NCBI RefSeq assembly: GCF_030816965.1
Contig: NZ_JAUSYQ010000001.1
Coordinates: 85,396 to 149,395, forward strand
Direction: 5' to 3'
Length of the DNA stretch: 64,000 bases
Source of the DNA: Streptomyces canus
GTDB lineage: Bacteria; Actinomycetota; Actinomycetes; Streptomycetales; Streptomycetaceae
Below are positions 8,784 to 16,516 of this stretch, piece by piece; within the stretch, counting starts at the first letter, position 1; every line of letters starts with the position of its first letter. Made by a program: the position numbers and the translations under genes. The notes under the pieces are model-generated. The model was not told the origin of the DNA. It searched no databases and worked only from the letters and a program-made list of their open reading frames with translations.

Positions 8784-9269
8784 ATGCAGACGTACGCGAT
8801 CGTCCAGCACATCACACGGTTCTTTTGGCTCACGCGTGGTGCGAGGCGACAGCCGCCCACGTCCGTCCGGCGACTGGTGGGGCTCTGGCTGTTCGCGCTT
8901 GCCTTCGGGGCCGGGCTCACCGCGCTCGGCTGGGACGATGATTTCGGCGGCAGCTACCTCATGGCGCTGCTGCTCCTCTTCCATATCGTCGGCGACATCA
9001 TCGGCGGGGTACGGCACCGCTGGCCGGCCGCACTGGCCGCGGTAGCAGTCCTGTGGGGCGCCAGCCGGCTCACCAGCGCCGTCCTGCCCGGCTCCCTCGA
9101 CGATGCCTGGGCACAGAGCGTCGCCGCCGCTGTCGGTGTCTCGCTCGGGTTGGCAGTGAGCGCCGCGATCACACGGCTTCCGGAGCGCCGACACGTCGAC
9201 CCGTCGAGGGGCACGACTCCGGGTTCGGCGGAGACTCTCGGTAAAGGCGATGGCCGCCCACCTCGGTGA
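8784..9269 (+). CDS. Hypothetical multi-pass membrane protein
   Basis: 161 residues with about four hydrophobic helices (LVGLWLFALAFGAGLTALGW; YLMALLLLFHIVGDIIGGV; LAAVAVLWGASRL; VGVSLGLAVSAAI) and a Pro/Gly-rich tail. GGGGGGA lies upstream of the ATG. It sits between inverted TTGTCAC-type repeats, so it may be a passenger of a degraded mobile element. No family recognised. Confidence 0.6.
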   Translation: MQTYAIVQHITRFFWLTRGARRQPPTSVRRLVGLWLFALAFGAGLTALGWDDDFGGSYLMALLLLFHIVGDIIGGVRHRWPAALAAVAVLWGASRLTSAVLPGSLDDAWAQSVAAAVGVSLGLAVSAAITRLPERRHVDPSRGTTPGSAETLGKGDGRPPR

Positions 9270-9347
9270 CAACAAACCTGCCTTTGTGACACCTATCGTG
9301 CTTCGGCTCGAACGGGTAATTGATGCTCGCCATAAAGGGCCCCGTAA

Positions 9348-9908
9348 TTAGTAGTCGAGATCCAGATAGTCGATGTCGTTGATTTCCACGTCCGACAGTC
9401 CCATGGCGCGGACGCCGCCGTCCTGAAAATAGATTTCCTTGAATCCTTCGGCGATGATCCCACGCATCTCCTGGTCGCTGGCTCCCGTGTCACGGGCGTC
9501 GAACAGGCGCTGTGCGTACTCCGGGGGGAGGTGGACGGTGAGTCGCCGGAAGCGTCCGTCGTCGGTTGTGCCGATGGGCGCGGTGTAGCCGAACCGGGCC
9601 CGGGTCTCCACGGTGATTCCGCCCGTGGTGGCGGCCTGCTGCTGCCGGCGCTTGCGTACCTGCGGCTGCCACCGCTGCCGTACCGCGTCGTCGATCTTCG
9701 CAGCGACGTCGGCGCGGGCGTGCTTGCGGGCGCCGCGGCGGTAGCGGTTGACGGAGTCGGCGGTGACCCCGATCTCCTGGGCGACGGCCTTCGCGCTGCC
9801 CAACTGCCGGATCAGGTAGCCGATCTGGCCCTTGAGGGTCTTGGGCGGCTGGCGGGTGAACGCTTCCCGGTCGGCCCGCTCGATCGCGTCGTCGATCTCT
9901 CCGGCCAC
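9348..9908 (-). CDS. tpg: Terminal protein of linear replicon (Tpg)
   Basis: 186 residues, matching the usual 184-186 for Tpg. The N-terminal half holds a helix-turn-helix (AKAVAQEIGVTADSVNRYRR). The second half carries the family signature RARFGYTAPIGTTDDGRFRR, then LPPEYAQRLFDARDTGASDQ, and the acidic end DVEINDIDYLDLDY. Tpg becomes covalently attached to the 5' ends of Streptomyces linear replicons and primes filling of the terminal gap. It begins three bases after the stop of tap in one operon, the canonical order. Confidence 0.95.
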   Translation of the reverse strand: MAGEIDDAIERADREAFTRQPPKTLKGQIGYLIRQLGSAKAVAQEIGVTADSVNRYRRGARKHARADVAAKIDDAVRQRWQPQVRKRRQQQAATTGGITVETRARFGYTAPIGTTDDGRFRRLTVHLPPEYAQRLFDARDTGASDQEMRGIIAEGFKEIYFQDGGVRAMGLSDVEINDIDYLDLDY

Positions 9909-9911
9909 GGC

Positions 9912-12044
9912 CTACTCTCCTTCGTCCAGGACGGCGTCGCCGCCCTTGATGTGCCGTGCCGGGTTCAGTCCCTGCTCCATGAGGTCGACCGCCCAGGCCA
10001 TCGACTGCACGCCTTCCAGCTTCGCCAGGCCCGGCGTGGGCCCGAGGCGGAAGCCGCCGGGCTGGGGCTTGCCCGAGGCGGCGTAGGGCAGGAAGGCGAG
10101 CGGGCTCTCGCCCGGCGAGGGGTAGACGACGCAGTCGGAGAGCACCGCGAGCGGGTACAGGCCGGTCATCTTGACCATGTTGTTGAGCTTGCGGTGCATG
10201 TTGACCCGCGCCTTGGAGATGACGGCGGCGCGGATGTCGGGGCGCCATGTCGGCCGCTGAAGGGCCGGCCACCGCTCGCCTTCCTTGTAGTGGCGGCCCT
10301 GGGGACGCTCACGGAGCTTGCCGACGCCGCCCTTGACGGTCGCCTTGATAGCGGCGAGCACGGCGGCCATCGCCGGGTCGGCGTCCTTGTGCCGCTCCAT
10401 CGCGGCGAGGAACGCGCGGTCGTCCAGGTCCTTGGTGACGCCGAGGTCGGCGAGGGTGTCGACGTATGCGGTCTTGAGGCGGTCGTGCCACGGGTCCAGG
10501 TACGCGCCGGTCTCGCGGCGCAGGTACGCCTCGATCGGGTGGACGTTGAAGCCGAGCTCCTGGGCGTAGGCGACGGTGTGTGTCTGATACCAGGCCGGCC
10601 CGGTCGGGCGGCTGCCGTCCGGCGTGAACGGCGAGGGCAGACGCGGGTCCAGCTCGATGTGGGACAGGTCGACCAGCCAGCTCCCGGAGATCTTCGGGTT
10701 GAACGTCGGGGCGTGGAAGTGGTCGGGGGCGGAGAGGCCGACGACCAGGCGGGCCGCGGCCGCGAGAAACGCGGTGTTCAGGTCCAGGCCGACCGCGTAG
10801 GGCAGGGTGCACTCCTGGGCGGTCAGCAGGTCCACCGGCCGCACCCACTGGTAGGCCTCCTCGTTGAGGAAGCCGCCCGTCCAGCCGGAGTTCACGACCA
10901 CGGGGTGTTCCGGGGTGGCCTCAGGCGGCGCAGGGTCCATCGGCTCCGTTCCGAGCGAGCCGGGGTTGTGGCCGGGCACCCAGTTCCCGGTCTGCGGGTC
11001 CTGCACGGCCCTGGTCGGCGGGCGCAGCGCCGTCATCAGCTCCAGCCCGGAGACGGCCGTGGAGCCGCGCGGGGTGATGACCCGGGTCGCGTACACCCCG
11101 AGGACGCGGGCGATGTCGGCCGCCTCCATGTCGGAGACGCCGGGCCAGGACCGCTCATCGAGGGCGTCCCACGACAGGATCGCCAGCTGCACGCACTGCC
11201 GCTCACGGCCCTGCGCCTTGCGGTAGATCCGCGCCCACGGACCGAACCCACGCTGCGTGAGCTGCCACTTCGCCTTCAAGACCTCCTTGACCACCGGGTG
11301 GTCTTCCGGGAGGCGCAGGGAGCGGCGCTGCTCGTGGCCCTCCAGGCGCTCGGGCAGACCGAGCTTCACGGCGGCCGCTGCGGTGAGCACGACCAGCGGG
11401 TCGGAGTCCTTGCCGTACCGGTTGAGCTTCGCGGCACCGAGGCCAGACTCACGCAGCGTCCACTCCACCAGTTCGGGGATCGTGGTGGCCGGGCAGTCGA
11501 GGACGATGCCGTCGACGCCGTACGCGGAGCCGGCACCGTCCAGCACCGCGAGCGGGCCGTGCGGAAAGCGCGGGTCGACGGCGGGCTTCGCGGCCTTCTT
11601 CCCGGCCGGGCGGTGCGACGACACCGCCGGGCGGGCAGCGGGGCGCTCCGGTGCGGCCGGGGCGGCGGGAGCCTTCACCGGCGCGACGGTCTCCGCTTCG
11701 GGGACCGAGGGCGTGGCAGGGCCGGTGAACGTCTGCGGAACCGGCTCGGGCCGGAACGCGGGAGCCGGGGCGGGCGCGACGGCTGGAACTCCGAGGGCGG
11801 GATACTTCGCCGCCCATCCGTTCAGCAGCCGCTGGTACGCCTCCAGGCGCGGTGACTTCGGCTCGGAGCGGCCGTTCTCGTAGTTCTTCACCGTCTGCGT
11901 CGACGTCTTCAACGCGGCCGCGAGGCGGGCCTGCGTGATGCCGGCGGCCTCACGCAGTCGGGCGCGCTCCGCCGGGGGCGGGAGCTGCGGCTCCTCCTCC
12001 AGCAATGCGTCGATGTTCGCGAACAGCTCTTCCTCGGATGCCAT
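9912..12044 (-). CDS. tap: Telomere-associated protein (Tap)
   Basis: 710 residues, near the usual Tap length. An XRE-type helix-turn-helix lies at about 28-62 (ITQARLAAALKTSTQTVKNY), then a Pro/Ala-rich linker (about 90-170) and a long conserved body. Tap binds the single-stranded 3' telomere overhang and brings Tpg to it. GGTGGAGG lies about ten bases before the ATG. The AT-rich region upstream carries three phased 9-bp repeats, suggesting autoregulation. A fragment of a second tap gene lies at about 34670-34915. Confidence 0.95.
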   Translation of the reverse strand: MASEEELFANIDALLEEEPQLPPPAERARLREAAGITQARLAAALKTSTQTVKNYENGRSEPKSPRLEAYQRLLNGWAAKYPALGVPAVAPAPAPAFRPEPVPQTFTGPATPSVPEAETVAPVKAPAAPAAPERPAARPAVSSHRPAGKKAAKPAVDPRFPHGPLAVLDGAGSAYGVDGIVLDCPATTIPELVEWTLRESGLGAAKLNRYGKDSDPLVVLTAAAAVKLGLPERLEGHEQRRSLRLPEDHPVVKEVLKAKWQLTQRGFGPWARIYRKAQGRERQCVQLAILSWDALDERSWPGVSDMEAADIARVLGVYATRVITPRGSTAVSGLELMTALRPPTRAVQDPQTGNWVPGHNPGSLGTEPMDPAPPEATPEHPVVVNSGWTGGFLNEEAYQWVRPVDLLTAQECTLPYAVGLDLNTAFLAAAARLVVGLSAPDHFHAPTFNPKISGSWLVDLSHIELDPRLPSPFTPDGSRPTGPAWYQTHTVAYAQELGFNVHPIEAYLRRETGAYLDPWHDRLKTAYVDTLADLGVTKDLDDRAFLAAMERHKDADPAMAAVLAAIKATVKGGVGKLRERPQGRHYKEGERWPALQRPTWRPDIRAAVISKARVNMHRKLNNMVKMTGLYPLAVLSDCVVYPSPGESPLAFLPYAASGKPQPGGFRLGPTPGLAKLEGVQSMAWAVDLMEQGLNPARHIKGGDAVLDEGE

Positions 12045-12065
12045 TATCGGTCTACCTCCACCCCG

Positions 12066-12110
12066 GACACTAGCATTGTTTATCCTACTGTTTAACCCGC
12101 TTATTTAACC
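12066..12110 (-). promoter_or_regulatory. Promoter and repeated operator-like sites upstream of tap
   Basis: On the + strand, TGTTTATCC (12077), TGTTTAACC (12089) and TATTTAACC (12102) are spaced 12-13 bp apart. On the coding strand a TAGTGT -10-like hexamer (12068-12073) lies about 25 bp before the tap ATG. The repeats cover the -18 to -50 zone, a position suited to repression, possibly by the Tap helix-turn-helix itself. Confidence 0.5.
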
Positions 12111-12118
12111 TACCCGGA

Positions 12119-12215
12119 TTAATTTCGGAGGGTGTGGATGGCGTCGCGGAGCTGCGCAGGTGTCCTGTGACAGCGAATCTTGAGCATGTGCCACAGATGT
12201 TTGATCAGGGCATTG
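12119..12215 (-). pseudogene. C-terminal remnant of a transposase-like gene
   Basis: A short frame (NALIKHLWHMLKIRCHRTPA...LRDAIHTLRN) resembles the C-terminal end of an IS630-type transposase. The remainder is absent. The Tn7-like element is inserted immediately beside it. Confidence 0.4.
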
Positions 12216-12238
12216 ATGCCTGTCCTGTCTCTGCGATG

Positions 12239-12328
12239 TGTAGGCAGTCCCGCTCTTCTGTAGGCATGTGCGGCTGGGTCCCGGTCATGTGTAGGCAAGT
12301 TCTGAAGAGTTCCGGTCTTGTGTAGGTA
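12239..12328 (+). repeat. Left-end TnsB-binding-site-like repeats
   Basis: TGTAGGCA occurs at 12239,12259 and 12290, and TGTAGGTA at 12321; the last three are spaced 31 bp apart. They sit in the extended context CCGGTCWTGTGTAGG. This is the arrangement expected of transposase-binding repeats inside the tnsA-proximal end. Confidence 0.75.
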
Positions 12329-12388
12329 CGGCGATTGCCTCGCTTCTACGGTCGAAGTGGCTGGTCGACGTTGTACCGGAGGCCCGGG

Positions 12389-13171
12389 ATGGATGCGGAT
12401 GAGGTGTCGGCGGAGGACATCGAGCTGGAGTACGTCAGCACGGCCGGGGTCCGCGAGCGGGGGCCTTTGAGCCGGTTGTGGCCGGTGCGGTTCGAGTCGG
12501 TACGGCCCGAGCGCCGGTTCCCGGCTTTCCGGGGCCAGGGCAACTGGTGCGGCTGGTACTGGTCGGCGACCTGCGGCGGGCATGTGGGCTATGAGTCGTG
12601 GCTGGAGCGCGACCGTCTGATGCTGCTCGACTTCGATCCGCTGGTGACGGGCATGGCTTCGCAGCCGTTCCGGCTGTCGTGGACCAGTACGGATGGGAAG
12701 CGGGTGCGGCATACGCCGGACTTCTTCGTACGCCGCGCCGACGGCACGGGCCGGGTGGTGGACGTGCGTCCGGACGAGCGGATCGAGCCGGATGACGCGA
12801 CGAAGTTCGCCGTGACGGCGGCGACTTGCCGAGCGGTGGGCTGGGACTTCCAACGGGTGGGCACGCCGGAGGCGGTGCTGATGGCGAACGTGCGGTGGCT
12901 GGCCGGCTACCGGCATCCGCGAGTGCACCGCCCGGAGGTCGCTGCCCGCCTGGTGGACGTGTTCACCGACGGCGCCGGGTTGCTGACCGGTACCCGACGG
13001 GTGGGTGATCAGATCGCGGTGCTGCCGGTGCTGTTCCACCTGCTCTGGCGCCGGGTCCTGGCCGTGGATCTGGAGGCCGGGTTGTTCTCGGCGGACTCGC
13101 AGGTCCGGCTCGGCATGGTGCGGGAAGGGGGCGGGGATGCCGTCGCGTCCGCGGCTGCTGCGAGCGGGTGA
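12389..13171 (+). CDS. tnsA: TnsA-like transposon endonuclease subunit
   Basis: 260 residues. A restriction-enzyme-fold nuclease core is visible: GYESWLERD (acidic residue, about 69-73), HTPDFF (Asp111) and VVDVRP (about 123-128), with Arg127 where Tn7 TnsA has Lys. TnsA cleaves the 5' ends of the excising element together with the TnsB transposase. The ATG at 12389 is chosen because GGAGG lies six bases upstream; a TTG at 12335 is also in frame. The end overlaps the next gene by 35 bp. Confidence 0.8.
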   Translation: MDADEVSAEDIELEYVSTAGVRERGPLSRLWPVRFESVRPERRFPAFRGQGNWCGWYWSATCGGHVGYESWLERDRLMLLDFDPLVTGMASQPFRLSWTSTDGKRVRHTPDFFVRRADGTGRVVDVRPDERIEPDDATKFAVTAATCRAVGWDFQRVGTPEAVLMANVRWLAGYRHPRVHRPEVAARLVDVFTDGAGLLTGTRRVGDQIAVLPVLFHLLWRRVLAVDLEAGLFSADSQVRLGMVREGGGDAVASAAAASG

Positions 13172-14003
13172 CCTGGTCCGGTTCGACGGCCTGGCCCTGG
13201 CGAACCACGTCCCCCTGGCCCGCCTGCGCTCTCCCTCACGCTGGTTGGACTCCCGTCTCACCAGCCTCGACACTCTCTGCGTTCTCAGCGGCCAGTCTCG
13301 GATGACCCTGGCCGGAGCGATCCCCGACCTCCGCACGGACGACGCCTCACTGACGACGGAAATCCACATCCCGGCCCCCGACCGCACGCTTCGCTGGGCT
13401 TGCCGCCGTTGCGTCGTCACACGCACCCGTTCGACGCTGCCCGCCCAGGTCTGGGCCTCCATCCACAACGAAGTCTGCATCCGCCACAACCTCTGGATTG
13501 GCAAGAACGTCCTCGCCCCTGAACAACAGCTTGACCTGTCCCGAACCCCCGACGTCATTCGCGCTCAACGCCACTACTGGCGACTCCGACAGCGATACGG
13601 CCCGACCCTCATCGACGCGTGCTACGTCGCCACCGGCAAGCTCTGGAGCGGTCTGGCCCACCGCCACTACCGGCTCACCCACCGCGCCGAACTCCTCAAC
13701 GACCTGGTCGTGGTCAAGGCACCCACCGTCGAACCGGACAAAAAGGCCCCATGGCTGGAAGCCGCTGGATACCCCGAACACATCACGCTGATCAGCCTGT
13801 TCGCATCAGGTCATTGGAGGCGATCGGTCCTCAGCGACGACCTTCTCGTCGTCACCCGGGCTATTGCCGAATTCCACCGCCGCTTCCCGCTGCAGGCACC
13901 CCTGCGAGGCACCAGCCGCACATGGCTCAGCACCACCATCGAGGCCACGGCCAGAAAGGTCGAAACTCTCCTGCCCGCCACACGACCCGCAGAAGATCCA
14001 TAA
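13137..14003 (+). CDS. TniQ/TnsD-like targeting protein, probable TnsB-TniQ chimera
   Basis: 288 residues. A zinc motif typical of TniQ is visible: Cys89, Cys92, Cys114 and His117 (RWACRRC...NEVCIRHN). The C-terminal half resembles TniQ helical domains. The first 18 residues (RPRLLRAGDLVRFDG) instead resemble the start of TnsB/Mu-type transposases, and the usual TniQ N-terminus is missing. An internal deletion removing most of tnsB and all of tnsC would produce exactly this fusion. GAAGGGGG precedes the ATG. Confidence 0.65.
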   Translation: MPSRPRLLRAGDLVRFDGLALANHVPLARLRSPSRWLDSRLTSLDTLCVLSGQSRMTLAGAIPDLRTDDASLTTEIHIPAPDRTLRWACRRCVVTRTRSTLPAQVWASIHNEVCIRHNLWIGKNVLAPEQQLDLSRTPDVIRAQRHYWRLRQRYGPTLIDACYVATGKLWSGLAHRHYRLTHRAELLNDLVVVKAPTVEPDKKAPWLEAAGYPEHITLISLFASGHWRRSVLSDDLLVVTRAIAEFHRRFPLQAPLRGTSRTWLSTTIEATARKVETLLPATRPAEDP

Positions 14004-14062
14004 GCGCTTCTGCTGTCGGCAGACTCGCTGGATGTCATACGGCGGCCTGCCAGGATGGCCGC

Positions 14063-14770
14063 ATGGGGAAGAACATGGCGGTGCGTCGACTCGATCTCGG
14101 GTACTTCATCCGGCCTGCATCGGAGACGGGCGGCCCACAACCACGAGTTGAACCTGTCCTTGCCTACCTGGTGCAACACGACCAGGGATTGATCCTCTTC
14201 GATACCGGCATCGGCGGCGCGGACCCCGAAACCGAAGCACACTACCGACCCCGACGGCGAGCGTTGCAGGACGCCCTGTCAGCATCCGGAGTCGCCCTTG
14301 ATGACATCTCCATGGTCGTGAACTGCCACCTGCACTTCGACCACTGCGGCGGAAATCCCCTCCTGGGTGACAAGCCCATCCTGGTTCAGGACGTCGAACT
14401 GGCCACTGCTCGTCAGGGCAACTACACCTTCGATGAACTGATCGACTTCCCCGGCGCAACCTACGAGGAAGTCGCCGGCGAAACCGAAGTCTGGCCGGGA
14501 GTCTGGATCATGCCGACGCCTGGGCACACCCAAGGGCACCAGTCGCTGGTTCTCCGGCAAGGCGACGGCACAGTAGTCCTCGCCGGCCAGGCACACGACT
14601 TCGCTTCCCATTTCGCGTCCGACCAACTGGCCCGTCACGCGGCACTCCAGGGCGTGGAGCAGCCGCTTCCTCCTTATCAGCACTGGCTGGAGCGACTCGC
14701 CGACTTCGACCCACGACGTGTGCTCTTCGCCCACGACTGCTCAGTCTGGGAACCGCCGCAGACCGCCTGA
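14063..14770 (+). CDS. Metallo-beta-lactamase-fold hydrolase, N-acyl homoserine lactonase family
   Basis: 235 residues. Metal ligands are present: the HLHFDH motif (His89, His91, Asp93, His94), His155 in PTPGHTQGH, Asp179 in AGQAHD and a late His in LFAHDCS. The layout (short N-terminal strand, LFDTGIGG, HxHxDH) fits the AHL lactonase / quorum-quenching branch, although the substrate cannot be fixed by eye. It is the cargo gene of the Tn7-like element. The ATG at 14075 is an alternative start. Confidence 0.85.
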   Translation: MGKNMAVRRLDLGYFIRPASETGGPQPRVEPVLAYLVQHDQGLILFDTGIGGADPETEAHYRPRRRALQDALSASGVALDDISMVVNCHLHFDHCGGNPLLGDKPILVQDVELATARQGNYTFDELIDFPGATYEEVAGETEVWPGVWIMPTPGHTQGHQSLVLRQGDGTVVLAGQAHDFASHFASDQLARHAALQGVEQPLPPYQHWLERLADFDPRRVLFAHDCSVWEPPQTA

Positions 14771-14812
14771 CTGCGTCGACTACGGAGCCGCTGAAGCCGA
14801 CTCTCCAGCACA

Positions 14813-14916
14813 TGCCACACACCGAAGTGCCCACACATAAGTGGGACAACCCTGGCCAGCGTGTCCCAGACAAGTCGAAGCACCCCAGGTCACAGCCTCG
14901 CACTACCCACACATAA
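14813..14916 (-). repeat. Right-end TnsB-binding-site-like repeats
   Basis: Inverted copies of the left-end repeat: TACCCACACATAA (14904-14916), TGCCCACACATAA (14828-14840) and a weaker TGCCACACA (14813-14821). The 21-bp context of the middle copy matches a left-end copy at 16 of 21 positions. Confidence 0.7.
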
Positions 14917-14943
14917 CTGGGGACAGGACAATGCCAGCCCTGG

Positions 14944-15096
14944 TCAGTGGTCCTTCATCAGGAGATGGAGCAGCGTCACCACCGCGGCACCGATCACGAG
15001 AGCGGCGCCGAACGGCGGATGCTCGTAGGCGGCATACGTGACCCCGCTGCCGACGAGCAAAAGCAGCACCATCCGCTGATCTATCTGACCGCCCAT
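14944..15096 (-). CDS. Small two-helix membrane protein
   Basis: 50 residues: MGGQIDQRMVLLLLVG, a helix, the turn AYEHPPFG, then a second helix ending LLHLLMKDH. It is a paralogue of the 4154-4330 protein. AGGAGAGGGG lies upstream of the ATG. The Tn7-like element inserted just beyond its stop codon. Confidence 0.55.
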   Translation of the reverse strand: MGGQIDQRMVLLLLVGSGVTYAAYEHPPFGAALVIGAAVVTLLHLLMKDH

Positions 15097-15426
15097 GGAT
15101 CCGAGCCCCTCTCCTTCGCGTACTCCGGGTTGAACAGCACCCGACGACCCCGATTCATCGAGAACCGGACCCGTGCACGCTGGCGGGGGCACGCGCTGCA
15201 TGGTGGCCGCGGCTACTCGGTGACCCGATCCGGGCGCCGTCACAAGGGGTACCAGTAACCGTCACGATCTGTCGGTCGTGGCAGTCACCGATGCGAACGA
15301 AGTCAGTGGTCCGTGTGGCTTGCCGCCTCTACGTCAAATCCGACCTCTCAAAAGATCGATGACATCAGGCCCGTACGACATGGTCCGCAGCGGCGACGAA
15401 GGGACATCCCACCCGACGGCCGCGGC

Positions 15427-15707
15427 ATGACCATCCCTGAACTCCAGCAGGCCATGACCTCTTACATCAGGCCCGAAGACGACCTGAAGGCAGAGGTGGA
15501 AGTCCTGCTGGAGCGCGGTTGGCTCACCCGCGGTGCCGGGGGACGACTGTGGATCACCGAGTCGGGCGAGGAGGCTCGTGTCGGTCTCAAGCAGCACGCC
15601 CCGGCCATCCGGGCGCGCATCCACCAGGGCTTGATGACGCCGGCTACGTCACCACACTGAAAGTGCTCCAGCAGATGATCCGAAACGCGGGCGGCACCCT
15701 GGCTTAG
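15427..15707 (+). pseudogene. MarR-like winged-helix regulator, frameshifted and 5'-truncated
   Basis: The frame encodes a winged-helix half (LRPEDDL-type motif as IRPEDDLKAEVEVLLERGWL...GGRLWITESGEEAR). Near 15634 it shifts into DDAGYVTTLKVLQQMIRNAG, the natural C-terminal helix of such regulators. The N-terminal dimerisation helix is not recognisable. Confidence 0.55.
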
Positions 15708-16300
15708 CCGCAACCCCGCCCTGCCTGCATCGAGTGGGGCCCCTCCGCCAGGCAGCATCTGAGTCTAAAGCGGAGCTCGAACGGGAGAGACCAGTTGGAG
15801 GTCCGGAACCCGCAGGCCACTCTGCCGCAGTTCGGGCACTTCGCGGGCCGGCAATGCTTCATCACCGGCTCCGTGTCCGGGCCGGCGGCCGGGCGGCGCG
15901 AGAGACAGAGGGCGGTGGATGCCTCGAAGCAACAGTCGTTGAGGACGCCCGGACAGTAGGTGCGGGCCGGGTTGGCGAGCATGCTCCGCAGCCGTGCGGC
16001 ATCCACGATGCGGCCGGGGAAGTCGCCGAGTTCGTCACGGACGCGGGCGAACTCCGTGGCCAGCCGGGGTGGCATCCGCACTCCGGCCTTGAAGTCCTCG
16101 TACTGGTCGAGGAAGTGCTCCAGTCGGGCCATCTGTTGTTCGTTCCCGACCTCCTTGCGGAAGCCGGAGGCTGAGCTGCCGGCCTATCCCTCGAACATCG
16201 CGACCTTCATGTGCTTGTACTGAATCTTGCCCGCGACGACCCCGAACGCTGGTAGGCGATGTGCCAGGCGACCTTGTGGACGGGGTTGGGGACTGACCGT
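15704..16300 (-). pseudogene. C-terminal remnant of an integrase/recombinase-like gene
   Basis: The frame reads FGVVAGKIQYKHMKVAMFEG, then a TAG where relatives have Tyr, then AGSSASGFRKEVGNEQQMAR and a cysteine-rich tail (TYCPGVLNDCCFE...CRPAKCPNCGRVACG). This tail is typical of long plasmid-borne Streptomyces integrases. A frameshift upstream and the nonsense codon show it is dead. Confidence 0.55.
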
Positions 16301-16373
16301 TAACCGTTTCTGAGCCTCTGGCCCGCGACGCCCGGACTCTTAAGTGGGTGCCTTGCTCGCCCGAGGCTGCTGC

Positions 16374-16475
16374 TAGCGTGTGTTCGTGCCGAAAACAGAC
16401 AAGGTGCGCCGTCGCTGAGAGCGACGGCGCAAAACCCCAGTTCTCGCCGTCGCTCCTGACCCCTGGCCAGGAGCG
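16374..16475 (+). promoter_or_regulatory. Probable ribosome-mediated attenuator upstream of the MFS exporter
   Basis: A TAGCGT -10-like hexamer (16374-16379) precedes a short leader frame. That frame's stop lies inside a perfect 12-bp hairpin (16405-16416 / 16420-16431, loop GAG). A second hairpin (16451-16458 / 16468-16475) lies before the MFS start. Stalling on the leader would open the first hairpin. Confidence 0.6.
16386..16418 (+). CDS. Leader peptide of the MFS exporter
   Basis: Ten codons from GTG: MPKTDKVRRR followed by TGA (or 12 codons, MFVPKTDKVRRR, from GTG 16380). The -10 position would make the shorter form leaderless. The basic tail and the overlap with a hairpin are hallmarks of antibiotic-sensing leader peptides in actinobacteria. 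Confidence 0.5.
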   Translation: MPKTDKVRRR

Positions 16476-16516
16476 TCTTTGTGGCGCTCGGATTTCCCAG
16501 TTCCGGAGCGCACCCC

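Larger units (their letters stand above)
12221..14930 (+). mobile_element. Internally deleted Tn7-like transposon with intact ends
   Basis: The left end reads TGTCCTGTC... from 12221. The reverse complement of the right end (from 14930) also begins TGTCCTGTC, and both continue into an ATGTGTRGGYA repeat. The element is flanked by the 5-bp direct duplication ATGCC (12216-12220 and 14931-14935), as expected for Tn7-like insertion. Inside are tnsA, a chimeric tniQ-like gene and a metallo-hydrolase. No full-length TnsB transposase or TnsC ATPase is present, so it could only move with help in trans. Confidence 0.85.

Noticed and set aside
9531..11855. 774-codon plus-strand frame over tap and tpg
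   Set aside because: It is an antisense shadow of tap and tpg without a start context.
12221..14930. CRISPR-associated Tn7-like (CAST) element
   Set aside because: No cas genes or array inside the element; only TnsA and TniQ-like remnants are present.
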